Assembly: GCF_963676685.1 (NCBI RefSeq)
Contig: NC_092344.1
Location: 93,340,749-93,404,748 of the forward strand
DNA length: 64,000 nucleotides
DNA from: Mytilus edulis
Lineage: Eukaryota > Mollusca > Bivalvia > Mytilida > Mytilidae
Direction: 5' to 3'
Every line of letters starts with the position of its first letter. Within the stretch, counting starts at the first letter, position 1. A model generated the notes under the pieces. The model was not told the origin of the DNA. It saw nothing but the letters and a program-made list of their open reading frames with translations, and did no database searches. Position numbers and translations under genes: made by a program. Shown in pieces: positions 36,176-47,800 of this stretch.

Positions 36176-36615
36176 GTATGTTTTGTTAAGAAAATGATAA
36201 AGAAACACTTAAGACAATATAAATACTGACCTAATTTTTCATCCGACATCTTGGGATGACCGTGAATGCAGTTACGGTCATCAGCTTTACCCTAGTGAAA
36301 ATAAGACCACATCTTCTTATATCTATGTTTTATATAAGACACTCCGACTAAAGAAAACCCCAATATGTCATTCCAGAGTTATGTGACTTTGGCTGTCAAA
36401 TAGACAAAAGGCATATTAATATGGACCAGCTCTATCATGCTTGGATCAATTTCCTACAAACTAAATATATATTGTTTAAAATTGTTGAACGTAAGACTCT
36501 TTTTATTTTGAAAATATTCTGGTGGGTCATTCCAGCCGAAAACATTCACATAAAAAAATCGAAAAGAAGGGGGTTTCCCACCCTTGGATTTACCAATGTC
36601 TTGTATTTTCATATC

Positions 36616-37401
36616 CTGCTGTTTTATTCAAATGTAGTTGTTAACATAGTTTGAATAATACTAACAGTTTAGAAACTTACAAAATGTTAGAACAAAATAA
36701 ATAATAAAGCATGGTATTTTGGACTGGACTACATCTAATTTCCATCGAGATGACTTCCGAAGACTGCCGACCATCATATAACCCAATACAAAAATTAACC
36801 AAAATATAGACAATCAAGCACGTTGGATGAATCAATATTAATTCTAAAAAGATGCTTCCTTTAATATTAAACAGTATCGTAACTATATCCCTTCGTGTTA
36901 AAAAATATTGGACATTTCCAAGCGAGATAACCCGAGTTGTTTAAGATTTGTTTTATAAAAGCTCTGATAGTTTAAAATTGCTCACCGAGATATAATTGAC
37001 ATGTTTTAGTCTTCTGCTGTTTTATTCAAATGTAGTTGTTAACATAGTTTGAATAATACTAACAGTTTAGAAACTTACAAAATGTTAGAACAAAATAAAT
37101 AATAAAGCATGGTATTTTGGACTGGACTACATCTAATTTCCATCGAGATGACTTCCGAAGACTGCCGACCATCATATAACCCAATACAAAAATTAACCAA
37201 AATATAGACAATCAAGCACGTTGGATGAATCAATATTAATTCTAAAAAGATGCTTCCTTTAATATTAAACAGTATCGTAACTATATCCCTTCATGTTAAA
37301 AAATATTGGACATTTCCAAGCGAGATAACCCGAGTTGTTTAAGATTTGTTTTATAAAAGCTCTGATAGTTTAAAATTGCTCACCGAGATATAATTGACAT
37401 G
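36616..37401. repeat. Tandem duplication, 398-bp period, nearly identical
   Basis: The 388-bp segment 36616-37003 recurs at 37014-37401, separated by 10 bases. By eye the copies differ at one position, G at 36895 versus A at 37293. No gene lies inside. The near identity implies a very recent duplication, or collapse and expansion during assembly. Confidence 0.93.
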
Positions 37402-38035
37402 ATATCTCGTATGTGTATTTAAATTAAGTTATTGTTTCATCATTTTTCAATTTTATCTGCTATGGAAAAATTAACTGCGACGAAAAATGAAATTTTCATG
37501 ATTTTTTTAAAGCATCAACCCATAGTCAAAGGTACAATAACCACAATAGAAACATAGGGGAAAAAGAAAAACATATGAATGCTATTTTCAAATGGCCATT
37601 GACAACAGTAAACGCTGACTTAAAATTCTTTTTTTTTAAGAATCATATTTGGAAATCCTTCTAAAAGTTCACTTGCTATGGATCTTTTTTTTATCACATT
37701 TAATGAAAAAGATATATTAAAAATTATATCAAATTGTTATTTCTGTTATGGTATATATTTTTATTTTATTATGTCATTATAATGTGTAAATTACTAAAAA
37801 ATACTAATATCTGCAATTATATGTTATTTACTAATGGTAACATTAAGTGTTTCCCGTTTACATCAATGATAACTATTTATAAGATCATTAGATGTATCAA
37901 TGACATAGCACGTGTACTGATTAATGTAAAACAAAATGTCCTTCATTCTTGTGTATGATGAGAAAGTTGAACGACTTGGTTAGCGTTTGAGGTGAAAAAC
38001 GACATTTTTGTGCTTTGTATAGAATATCACCATAA

Positions 38036-39760
38036 ACAAGAGGCTCTCAAGAGCATGAATCGCTCAACTGTATTTTTGTCGAGCCTGCAACTTTTGTTGC
38101 AGAAAGCTCGACATAGGGATAGTGATCCGGCGGCGGCGGTGGCGTTAGCTTACTTCTTAAAAGCTTTATATTTTATAAGGTGGAAGACCTGGATGCTTCA
38201 TACTTTGTATATAGATGCTTCATGTTACGAAGTTTCTGTCAGTCACATGTCCAATGTCCTTGACCTCATTTTCATGGTTCAGTGACCACTTGAAAAAAAT
38301 GTTCAAATTTTTTGTAATGTTGAATTTTCTCTTATTATAAGTAATAGGATAACTATATTTGATATGTGCGTACCTTGCAAGGTGTCCTCATGTCTGTCAG
38401 ACAGTTTTCACTTGACCTCGACCTCATTTCATGGATCAGTAAACAAGGTTAAGTTTTGGTGGTCAAGTCCATATCTCAGATACTATAAGCAATAGGGCTA
38501 GTATATTCGGTGTAAGGAAGGACTGTAAAGTGTACATGTCCAACTGGCAGGTGTCATCTGACCTTGACCTCATTTTCATGGTTCAGTGGTTATAGTTAAA
38601 TTTTTGTGTTTTGGTCTGTTTTTCCTATACTATATGCAATAGGTCTACTATATTTGTTGTATGGAATGATTGTAAGGTGTACCCGCTAGCGGGCAGATGT
38701 CATGTGACCTTGCCCTCATTTTTAGGTTCAGTGGTCAAAGTTATGTTTTTGAGTTTTGGTCTTTTTATCTAATACTATATGCCATAGGTCAACTATATTT
38801 GGTGTATGGAAATATTTTATGATCTTTATGTTAGTCGCGCAGGTTTTATTTGACCGTGACCTCATTTTCACGGTTCATTGCACAGTGTTAAGTTTTTGTG
38901 TTTGGTTTATTTTTCTTAAACTATAAGTAATGGTTCAACAATATATGTTGTATAGAAGCATCATTAGCTGTGCATGTCTGCCTGGCATGGTTCATCTGAC
39001 CTTGACCTCATTTTCAAGGTTCATTGGTCTTTGTTTAGTTATCTTGGTTAATGTTAAGTTTATGTGACAGTTGTAATAAAGCTTAGCTTTATACTGAGGA
39101 CTATCAACATAATATCAATGATTAGTATAGAAGGCGAGACATTTCAGTGTGTGTACTCTTGTTCTTAAATCTTTCATCAATTATTATTTTTGTTTTTCAA
39201 TACAAATATTTATGTTATGAGTGGCTTAGAAATCTTTGTATCTGTCATAATTTCTTCAAAAGCAAAAACATGCATTTGACCCCCGTGTTCTATTTTAGCC
39301 ATGGTAGATATTCTCTTGACGTACGAGGAAATAAAGATACAAAATTCATACTAAAACTAATTCAGCCTAAGTTTGGCTGGAATTGGTTCAGTAGTTTCAG
39401 AGAAGATTTTTTGTTGAACATTTTTGGTGTTTACAGTTAATAATATTCAAGATAATAACCAAAAACTGCAAAATTTTCTAAAAATTACCAATTTAAATTG
39501 TGGCAGCAACTCAACAATGGGTTCTTAGATTTGCCTAAAAATTTCAGGGCTGACATAACTTCGACTAACAAACACTTTTTTTTTGAAACAGAAAGTAAAA
39601 CACAAAATTTATTTTATATACTCTAAGGATCATTCAGCTTAAGTTTGGTTGAAATTGGTACAGTAGTTTCAGAGAAGATATTTGAAATAATTTAAACCGG
39701 ACGGACGCCAAGTGATGGCAAAAGCTAACATTCCCTTTGGAAAGGTAAGCTAAAAATGAT
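38036..39760 (+). repeat. Dispersed repeat (family of 28805) split by a second repeat
   Basis: The left end AAGAGGCTCTCAAGAGCATG to CGCTCAACTG matches, in reverse, the end of the copy at 28805-31092. The right part (about 39290-39760) ends CGGACGCCAAGTGATGGCAA and CTTTGGAAAGGTAAGCT, matching that copy's start in reverse. Between them lies a different repeat starting TTTTTGTCGAGCCTGCAAC, described separately. Confidence 0.55.
38073..39155 (+). repeat. Dispersed repeat with ~147-bp tandem units (GTCGAGC family)
   Basis: It starts TTTTTGTCGAGCCTGCAACT with a short palindromic head (GTCGAGC to GCTCGAC), then a GGCGGCGGCGGTGGCGTTAG block, then about six degenerate units marked by TTGACCTCATTTTCA with roughly 147-bp spacing, and ends near AAGGCGAGACATTTCA. 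A second copy lies at 43516-46005. Open frames here are repeat shadows. Confidence 0.65.
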
Positions 39761-40034
39761 ATGTGAAATACCCAGGTATATAATGTATGTACATTGAATT
39801 ATATTTATATATTCTAAAATTTAGTAAATGTTTTCTCAAGTTTCTGATATCGAAAGCCCTTGTATAATATTTACTAGATTTATATCGTTAAAATCACATA
39901 CGTGGTTACATATGCAAGCTAATTGAACAAGTTGAGAAATATACAAACAGCATTAGATTGTTCCAAACAATAGGAAATGAAGGTCTCGTTTGAAGTAAAA
40001 TACCGTAATAAAAGGAATCGTGTATAAAAGATGG

Positions 40035-40225
40035 ACGAAAGATACCATGTAGAGGGACAGTCAAACTCATAGATTGAAAATAAGCTGACAACACCATGGC
40101 TAAAACTAAAAAGACAAACAGACAAATAACAGTACAAAAGACAAAACATAGACAACTAAACTAAGCAACACGAACCCAACCAAAAACTGAGGATAATCTC
40201 AGGTGCTCCGGAAGGGTAAGCAAAG
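40035..40225. repeat. Dispersed repeat fragment (CTCAGGTGCTCCGGAAGGG family)
   Basis: The phrase AGAGGGACAGTCAAACTCAT, then AACACCATGGCTAAAACTAA, then TCTCAGGTGCTCCGGAAGGG matches a dispersed repeat I recall from mussel sequences. Only one copy is present in this window, so the family call is from memory. The minus-strand open frames here are shadows. Confidence 0.4.
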
Positions 40226-40539
40226 AACATCCTTTTAACAACAAGGACTAAAACATATCAGCTGTTTTGCGTCAAGCAGTGAATACGAGAAGTAATCACG
40301 CAAGACAAAATTTCAAACTCTACTGAGAAGTAATGATTCCTACATAGATAACATTATAATGTCTTAAAGATCAACCGTTACCCTGAATAAGAGAAGTGTT
40401 ATATGACTCCCCTTGAATATGTTATTGAGAATTGCACATATATTTTACATGAATAGTTTCACAAAATCTCCTTTATCCGACTGACGTTTTCTTCTCTTAT
40501 TTATTTATCGTACCAAAAAGCAGATTTTAGTCAATAAAG

Positions 40540-40880
40540 TGTGTGCGGGCTGAGCAAAGTATACTGGTTTTAGTATGAAAATAAACATTTTGAAGGACGG
40601 CTCATACAATAATTAAATTTGGCACATTGATACACAAATCCATCAAATCATTAATTTTGCAAAATTTAATTATGCTGTCTACTGCAGCTTATATTGGTTA
40701 GTCCACATGGGTACACCAGTTGTCCACCGTAGGCAGACTTGCACCATCCGATCTACAACATCATCAATTGAAAAAATGACCGCCTTACGCTTTTTATGTT
40801 AAAATTCTTATCACGCCCAACTCCACTCAGAGCAGACGGAGGCGGACCAAAAAGGCAACGGCAATCCACCTTGCTCAACA
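40540..40880. other. Intergenic segment of higher complexity, unidentified
   Basis: This stretch is less AT-rich and less repetitive than its neighbours, but contains no long open frame. I tried short conceptual translations and could not assign a protein family. It may be a repeat of low copy number or a decayed gene fragment. Confidence 0.25.
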
Positions 40881-40929
40881 AGCAAATAGTAATTAAAATC
40901 GCAAATAGGATGTTTTCGTTCATTTTGTT

Positions 40930-41107
40930 TTTATATAATAAGGCCGTTAGTTTTCTCGTTTGAATTGTTTTACGTTGTCATTTTGGGGTCTTTTCTAGCT
41001 GACTATGCGGTTTGGGCTTTGCTCATTGTTAAAGGCTGTACGGTGACCTATAGTTGTTAATTTCTGTGGAGAGTTGACTCATTGCCAATCATACCACATC
41101 TTCTTTT
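40930..41107 (-). repeat. Family S repeat copy, well preserved
   Basis: It reads GGCCGTTAGTTTTCTCGTTT, then CTGACTATGCGGTTTGGGCT, GGTGACCTATAGTTGTTAAT, and GCCAATCATACCACATCTTC, the complement of the copy at 35886. It lies about 0.8 kb upstream of the lipid transfer protein gene start. Confidence 0.7.
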
Positions 41108-41890
41108 TTAAAAGCAGCCATATACCGATATATACTGAACTTTAAAACAATTCTGACTGAGACCTGGGATCAAAGTATCAGCTATGATTTCCCTTTCCTC
41201 ATTAACAAGAGATCCTCTTTCTTTCGATAAACATGCTCTTTTTTCTTCCGCCGTACCCTCAGACGTATACTCCTTCGACAGTGTTCTATATCTAAAAATT
41301 CTACACCCACCCCAAAAGAAGCTAATTGGCTTCTACCAGATTATGCCCTGGATAATCCTGAATAATGGTTGCGATATTTTCATTCAGTCGGATGCCAACA
41401 GCAAATCACATTCCCATGTGGACATATGAACTAAAAACCACTTTAAATACTTATCTTAGAGATAGTATGTTTTTAATTGTGTTAAACTTAAGATTATACT
41501 TCTATTTTCATCCTCTGTTATCTAAACTCTCCTTTTTTTTGTTTCCGCAATACAAGGTGATACTTGTCAATTTAATTTCCGATTTCAGATTTTAAGTAAA
41601 GTTCGCTTTATTCTATGGCTCTGTTCAGCATCGTGCAGCCTGATCATTTGAAGTATTCATCGGCCCGAACACTGACCGTACAATTATTCTCTTCCACTTG
41701 TAATAACGACGGAAAGGTTATTCACAAGAAAGTTTAACATATTGAGATTTTTTCACATTCATTTTGAAAAACAAATCGAGTGATAAAAGTTGAAAGTTCA
41801 AATGAAACGTCGGTCTTTGACCTTCCTTCATCTTTAAGTTCCATCTTCTGTTTAAGTGAATATTACAATAAGTGGCTGTTGTTCTAAAAT

Positions 41891-44800
41891 ATGGTGTCTT
41901 GGATATTTTTATTAACCTTGTTTGTTCTTCTAGGTAAGTTTTAATTAACCATTTGATAGTTTTGAATAATAAAACTAATTTCTGGAAGAGTAAAGATGAT
42001 GCTAATATTTAAATGGACTTTGGTTCTTTCAGGTTGTATATAAAATAAAAATAGAGAAATAAAGGCTAATAATTTGTGATACTGTTTCCATGATGATTCA
42101 TGGGAATACTTTTGTTTTCGTCCATAGTGACGGAGAGACCGAAATGGATAGTTAAAACAGACGTAGAGTGAACAGGATCAAAAGTGTAACTCATTGTTTC
42201 TATAGTTTTGTTATTTTTTGTTATTTTTTGGCGGGTGGGGGTGGGTGGGGAAGGGTTATAAACTACTAGTATATATAAATTAAACCATTGCAAAAAAAAA
42301 AAAACACAAACTATTCGGTGTTCGGCGTTTTGGTCGTTGTTTTTGGAAGTTAACAATGAATTCAATAGTTATTCACTAAAGAATAGACAAACTATACATG
42401 AATACGGAGATAAAATTAAAGAAGCAGCTAACTTCCAATTTTACTGGTTTGAATTAGGACTATGTTAAAATCAAATTGTTAAATACAAATTGTATTCAGA
42501 ACGAATATAATAAAGAAGTTGTTGTTGATACTAACATTTCGGTTATTTTATTGTATAATTTTTGTAGGTTTATTGTCTGTAGAATATTCTTTATCTCATC
42601 AAACGGATTAGACACAACGCATTAAACACATTTACAATGGATTTGGCTTGTGAAATCAGTTTTAGTTGATAAACAGATACTGTATATAGTACAGCATTTG
42701 TTATTTTCAAGGTTACCAAAACATATGTTTTCTTTTCAAAATGTGTTTTAGATAAGTTGAACTTTTATATATTAATCAAACCACCATAGATAAATTAATT
42801 ACTTTAAAATGGATAAATTATTCCTGTATATACAAATCTAAGTTGATCTATCTTATAACCAAAATGATCACATGAAGGTATCGTATTTTAAAGTATATGC
42901 CATCACTCAGTACTGGCACACATCGCCTGAAAAATACAACACTGTTTACAGTCTGCGTAACCAAAAACACGTTAAACTAAAAAGCCACCCAAACTAATAA
43001 TTGGTTTCATTCACTGGAGATAAATATATCAAACCATGTCACATTTTGCAGAAAGTTCATGTAGGCCTTCATAGAACAGAACATATTTTATTTCCAATTA
43101 AGGGCCCACAAGGGGCATACAGAGCATACATGAATATGATCACATATTGCCTTTGATCTCTAAGACATCAAATTCTAAACGAGAATTAAAATGATACTTG
43201 AAAAAACCCTCATCAAATACCAAGTTCAAATTGTGTTGCTTACAGTTTTTTTCGTTGACATTTATATAAATGATTTTTTTTTCAGAAAACTATAATATTC
43301 TTTGTTACGCTGGTGCGTTTTATTTATCTAGGGCTATTATATGTCTAAAGGCATCTTTGATTGTAAAATGATCTTAAAAAAAATAAGTCAGTCATTGCAC
43401 TATGCAGACAAATACCAAATATTTCATTTTATTTTTTAGTTTATTTTTGCATCAAGGGAGAGAAGTATTTTAGTTAAAATTGACAATTTATAGAAAGAAA
43501 GGTTAATGAATTTTTCATTTTTGTCGAGCATGCGACTTCTGTTGCACAAAGCTCGACATAGGCATAGTGATCCGTCGGCGGCGGCGGTGGCGCAGTTGGG
43601 GGCGTTAGCTTACCGCTTAAAAGCTTAATATTTCAGAATGAAGATGACCTAGATCCTTCATATTCTGTGTATTGATACCTTCTGGTATGAAGTTTCCGTC
43701 TGTCATATGTCCATTGTCATTGACCTCATTTTTATGGTTCTTTCTTATTATGAGTGATAGGATAACTATATTTGGTATGTGCATATATTGCAAGGTCCTC
43801 ATGTCCGTCAGACAGTTTTATCTTGACCCCGACCTCACTTACAGGATCAGTAAACGGCAAGGTTAAGTTTTCGTGATTAAGTCCATATCTCAAATACTAT
43901 AACCATTAGGTCTACTATATTTGGTATATGGAACGATTGTAAGGTGTATCCAACTGACAGGTGTCATCTAATCTTAACTCATTTTCATTGTAAGTGGTTG
44001 TAAATAAGTTTTTGTGTTTTTGTTAGTTTAAAAATATCTATTTATAGCGGATTGTGTAACAAGTTTTGCAACTTATTAATCATTTATTTATCCCTTTCCA
44101 CTTTGCGGGTGCGAGAGCTGTCCTGTAGCGGCATTAGCCAACTCTTTTTCGAAATCTACAAGGGTATTTTTTACGTGCAAGAAATATGGCTCTCTCTTAA
44201 CACAGGTCACCAATTTATCGCCCCCTTTCGACGGACTATCATCGTTTCCTCAAGACCATACTCGCAAATGGTGTCAAGGAAGAACCGAAAATTCAGTCCC
44301 TGAAATTTTCATCCCGGAACGGGAATCTAACCAGGAACCTTTGTGTTAGTAGTCCGATGAACTAACCACTACAACCCGGCTCTCACCATCTGTTGTTCTA
44401 ATGCTTTATGCAATAGGTCATCAATATTTGGCGTTTGGAAAAATTTTACGCACTACATGCAGTGGCGGATCCAGAAATTTTCATAAGCGGGGGCCCACTG
44501 ACTGACCTAAGAGGGGGCCCGCTCCAGTCACGCTTCAGTGATTCCCTATATAAACAACCAATTTTTTTCCAAAAAAGGGGGGACGGGCCCCCTGCCCCCC
44601 TTGAATCCGCCTCTGACATGTATATAACAGTCTGGCATATTTTATTTGACCACCGTCACCTCATTTTTACTTTTAATTGCTCAATGTTAACTTTTTTGTC
44701 TGTTTTTTCTAATACTTATAGCAATAGGTTAACTGTATATGGAGTATGGAATAATTGTAAGGTGTATATGTCTGTCTGACAATTATCATGTGACGGTGAC

Positions 44801-47800
44801 CTCATTTTCACGGTTCATTGATCAATCTTAAGTTTTCCTGGTTTAATATGATTTCTTCAAGATTGTATATGCAAAAGATCAACTCTATTTAAAATCTCGG
44901 GGCTCTACTTCCTATATACAAGGTGATAGGACGTGCCGCTGGAATATGTCACCTTTTCAGTCTTGAAAATATGTGAATAAGTCGGGGACACTATCAGAAA
45001 CATATGAATAGGTTATTATAGTTCCCATAACTTCTTCGTCTGTCATCTTTCTTGGTGTTCCCGGCTTTTTGTATCAACCAACTTTTCTCTTTTTGGCACT
45101 TTGGTATTTCACTATTTCATTACAGACCATTACACACCACGTCCAACCGAAACAATACGGAAAACGGTTACAATTATACCGACGCAATATATGAAAAGGT
45201 ATTGCATCGGTGACAATATAAAGGAATTTGATGCGACTGTCATACAAGTGAGAGGTTTAGCTAGCTATAAAACCAGGTTCAATCCACCATTTTCTACATT
45301 TGAAAATGCCTGTACCAAGTCAGGAATATGACAGTTCTTGTCCATTCGTTTTTGATGCGTTTTGTTATTTGATTTTGCCATGTGATTATAGACTTTCCGA
45401 ATTGATTTTCCTCTGAGTTCAGTATTTTTGTGATTTTACTTTTTTCTAAAATTTAAATTATATTACAGGGTGGGATAACAGAACCCCAGCGGGCCCCTGT
45501 CAATTAAGTATTGTAATAATCCCCCCGAGTTTAAAGTACGCAATGATAGTAAGGTGAACATGTCTGTCTTGACAGGGTTCATCTGACCTTGACCTCATTT
45601 TCTTGGTTCATTGATCAATGTTAAGTTTTCCTGGTTAAAGTTGTATCTTCGATGTACAATAGGTCAAGTATATTTAAAGGATATTTGGTGTATGGAATGA
45701 TTGTAAGGTGTACATGTATTTTAAGTTTGGTTAAGCAGGGGCGGATCCAGCCAATTTAAAAAGGGGGGTTCCTAACCATGGAGAAAAAAGGGGGGTGGGG
45801 TTCCAACTACATGACTCCATTCAAATGCATTGATCGTCCAAAAAAGGGGGATCCGCGCCTGTTTAGTGACCTTGACCTCATTTTCTTACATCATGTTAAA
45901 TTGCTGTGATAGTTGTTAAAAGGCTATATATTTAGGACTGTCAACCTAATATAAATGGTTAGTAATTATAAAGAATGTGAGATTTCACATGATGTGTACA
46001 CTATTTTTTACTTCAAGTGTGATCAAGTGTAGCAAGAATACATGGTGACACCAATTTTTGCTTTTTGTTTTCTTTACAAAACAATATTCCCTCATGTATT
46101 TCAAATTCGATCTCATTGATTTCTTATTTGAATATTAGCAATCTAAAACGTTTGTTTTTTTTCATGAATAATCATGCAAACTTGGGGCCAGGCACGGGCC
46201 AGGGCGCACAACTTGTAGCTTGAAAAATAGTATGGTGACCGTTTTTTTTTTTCATTCTTTAAGAAAAAAAGACCATCATAAAATTTACATTTTTTGGCAA
46301 AGCGTGAGAAAATTCTGTCCGTGTAAAATTATAAGACTTATAATGTAATACAAAATCACAATGTCTGTTTTTTTAATGATCTGATACACTAGTTTCTTTC
46401 CCCTTCCCGCAATAAAACTTTCTAATAAAGCAAGAGTGGACGCATGATCTGTACTTCAAAGATAATATCCCTGAACAGGTATTCTTATTCTGTCCATACT
46501 CAAATATGTTGTAGAAACTATAAAGGTATAATGGTATTTCGACAAAGGGGTTGTTTCATTCATAATTTTTGCCCTAAGAAAAAGTGTTGAAAATTTGATG
46601 AAAACCTACATGACCTAGTAAGTAAGTAAGTAAGTAAATTTTATTTAGAGTCGGCATATATATACATAATAACAGAGAAAACATGAGCTCTGGTGAGCTC
46701 TTTAACCGACTATCACATAAAAAACATGCAGCATCATGCAAATACTACCAAATAAAACTAAAAAAACATGCAATATAATGAACAGATGAAAGCAAATCTA
46801 TTTGATTTGTGAGCCTCCAGAGTCAAAGTTCATGTGGCAAGTGCCTCTATGTGCATTGAAACGGGGAATCAGCAAATCACTTGGGATCATAAAATATAAC
46901 AGACTAAAAGCATAAAAACAATAAATAAATATAAGCACTAGCATTTAATGGCAGATATATTAAAAAAAATGCATAAAAAACTGCATAAAAAGCAGAGCAA
47001 AAGGCCATTATAAAAAGAAAGAAAGAAATTTCAGCTTTGAGACAGCACTGGGTGGAAACGACATGAACTGCGGTAACATTTTTGACCCCCACACCAGGAA
47101 TTTATATAATTCCTAAACTGGTCAAAAGAAGTCATGAGTCTAGCCTCATTAGGAAGTGAGTTCCATACCTGTGCTGCCTCAAATCTAAAGGATCTTTTAC
47201 CATAACTGGAGGTTCTAGGTCTAGGTACCTCAGCAGTGTTTACATACCTGAAATTATATGAACTGTTTTTTATTACAACTAAATCTTGAATAAATAAAGG
47301 ACATTTTTTAATAATTATTTTAAAGGTCTCCAAGGCAATTGAGCGCATTCTATGAGTTTTTAATGATGGAAGGTTCGAAATCTGCAGGAGTGTTTCGTAT
47401 GAGCTCTGATGGTCTTCATAAATAAATCGAAGCGCTCTTTCTTGTATTTTTTCTATTTTCCTGGTATTTTGTTCCCCACAGAAATGCCAAGTCAAAGGGC
47501 AATAACTAAAGTTAGTTTTAATAAAAGAGTAGTAAATTGTAAGCTTACTCAGTTTGTTTAGATGTTTCCCAATTCTTTTCAAAACATTTAATTGCCTTGC
47601 AGCCTTTTTACAAATATTTGAAATGTGTAAATTAAAGTTTAATTTAAAATCAATCGTAACTCCAAGTAGTTTAACCTCATCCTCACATGATATAGAAATA
47701 CCATTCAAATCAAACACAATCTTTTTATCATGTGTTTTTTTGCCAAGAGAGATAGCTTGAAATTTCCCTGGGTTGGCCTGCATTTTATTGGAAGAAAACC

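Larger units (their letters stand above)
43516..46005 (+). repeat. GTCGAGC-family repeat, copy 2, with several insertions
   Basis: It starts TTTTTGTCGAGCATGCGACT, has the GGCGGCGGCGGTGGCGCAG block, then CTCATTTTCATGG-type units, and ends near GAATGTGAGATTTCACATG. The normal order is broken by a tRNA-derived SINE (about 44060-44391), a short hAT-like MITE (44460-44615), a segment at about 44940-45540 that includes the AAGTCAGGAATATGACAG repeat, and another MITE (45736-45861). Confidence 0.6.

Noticed and set aside
37992..38285. 97-codon plus-strand frame at 38.0-38.3 kb
   Set aside because: It reads through the ends of two dispersed repeats (the head at 38073 and the end at 38036). No protein family.
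42066..42365. 99-codon minus-strand open frame
   Set aside because: Low-complexity product from a G-rich patch in an intron, no domain, no start context. Treated as chance.
44310..44391. Possible functional tRNA gene on the minus strand
   Set aside because: A and B boxes are present but no cloverleaf with paired acceptor stem could be drawn, and a long SINE body follows.
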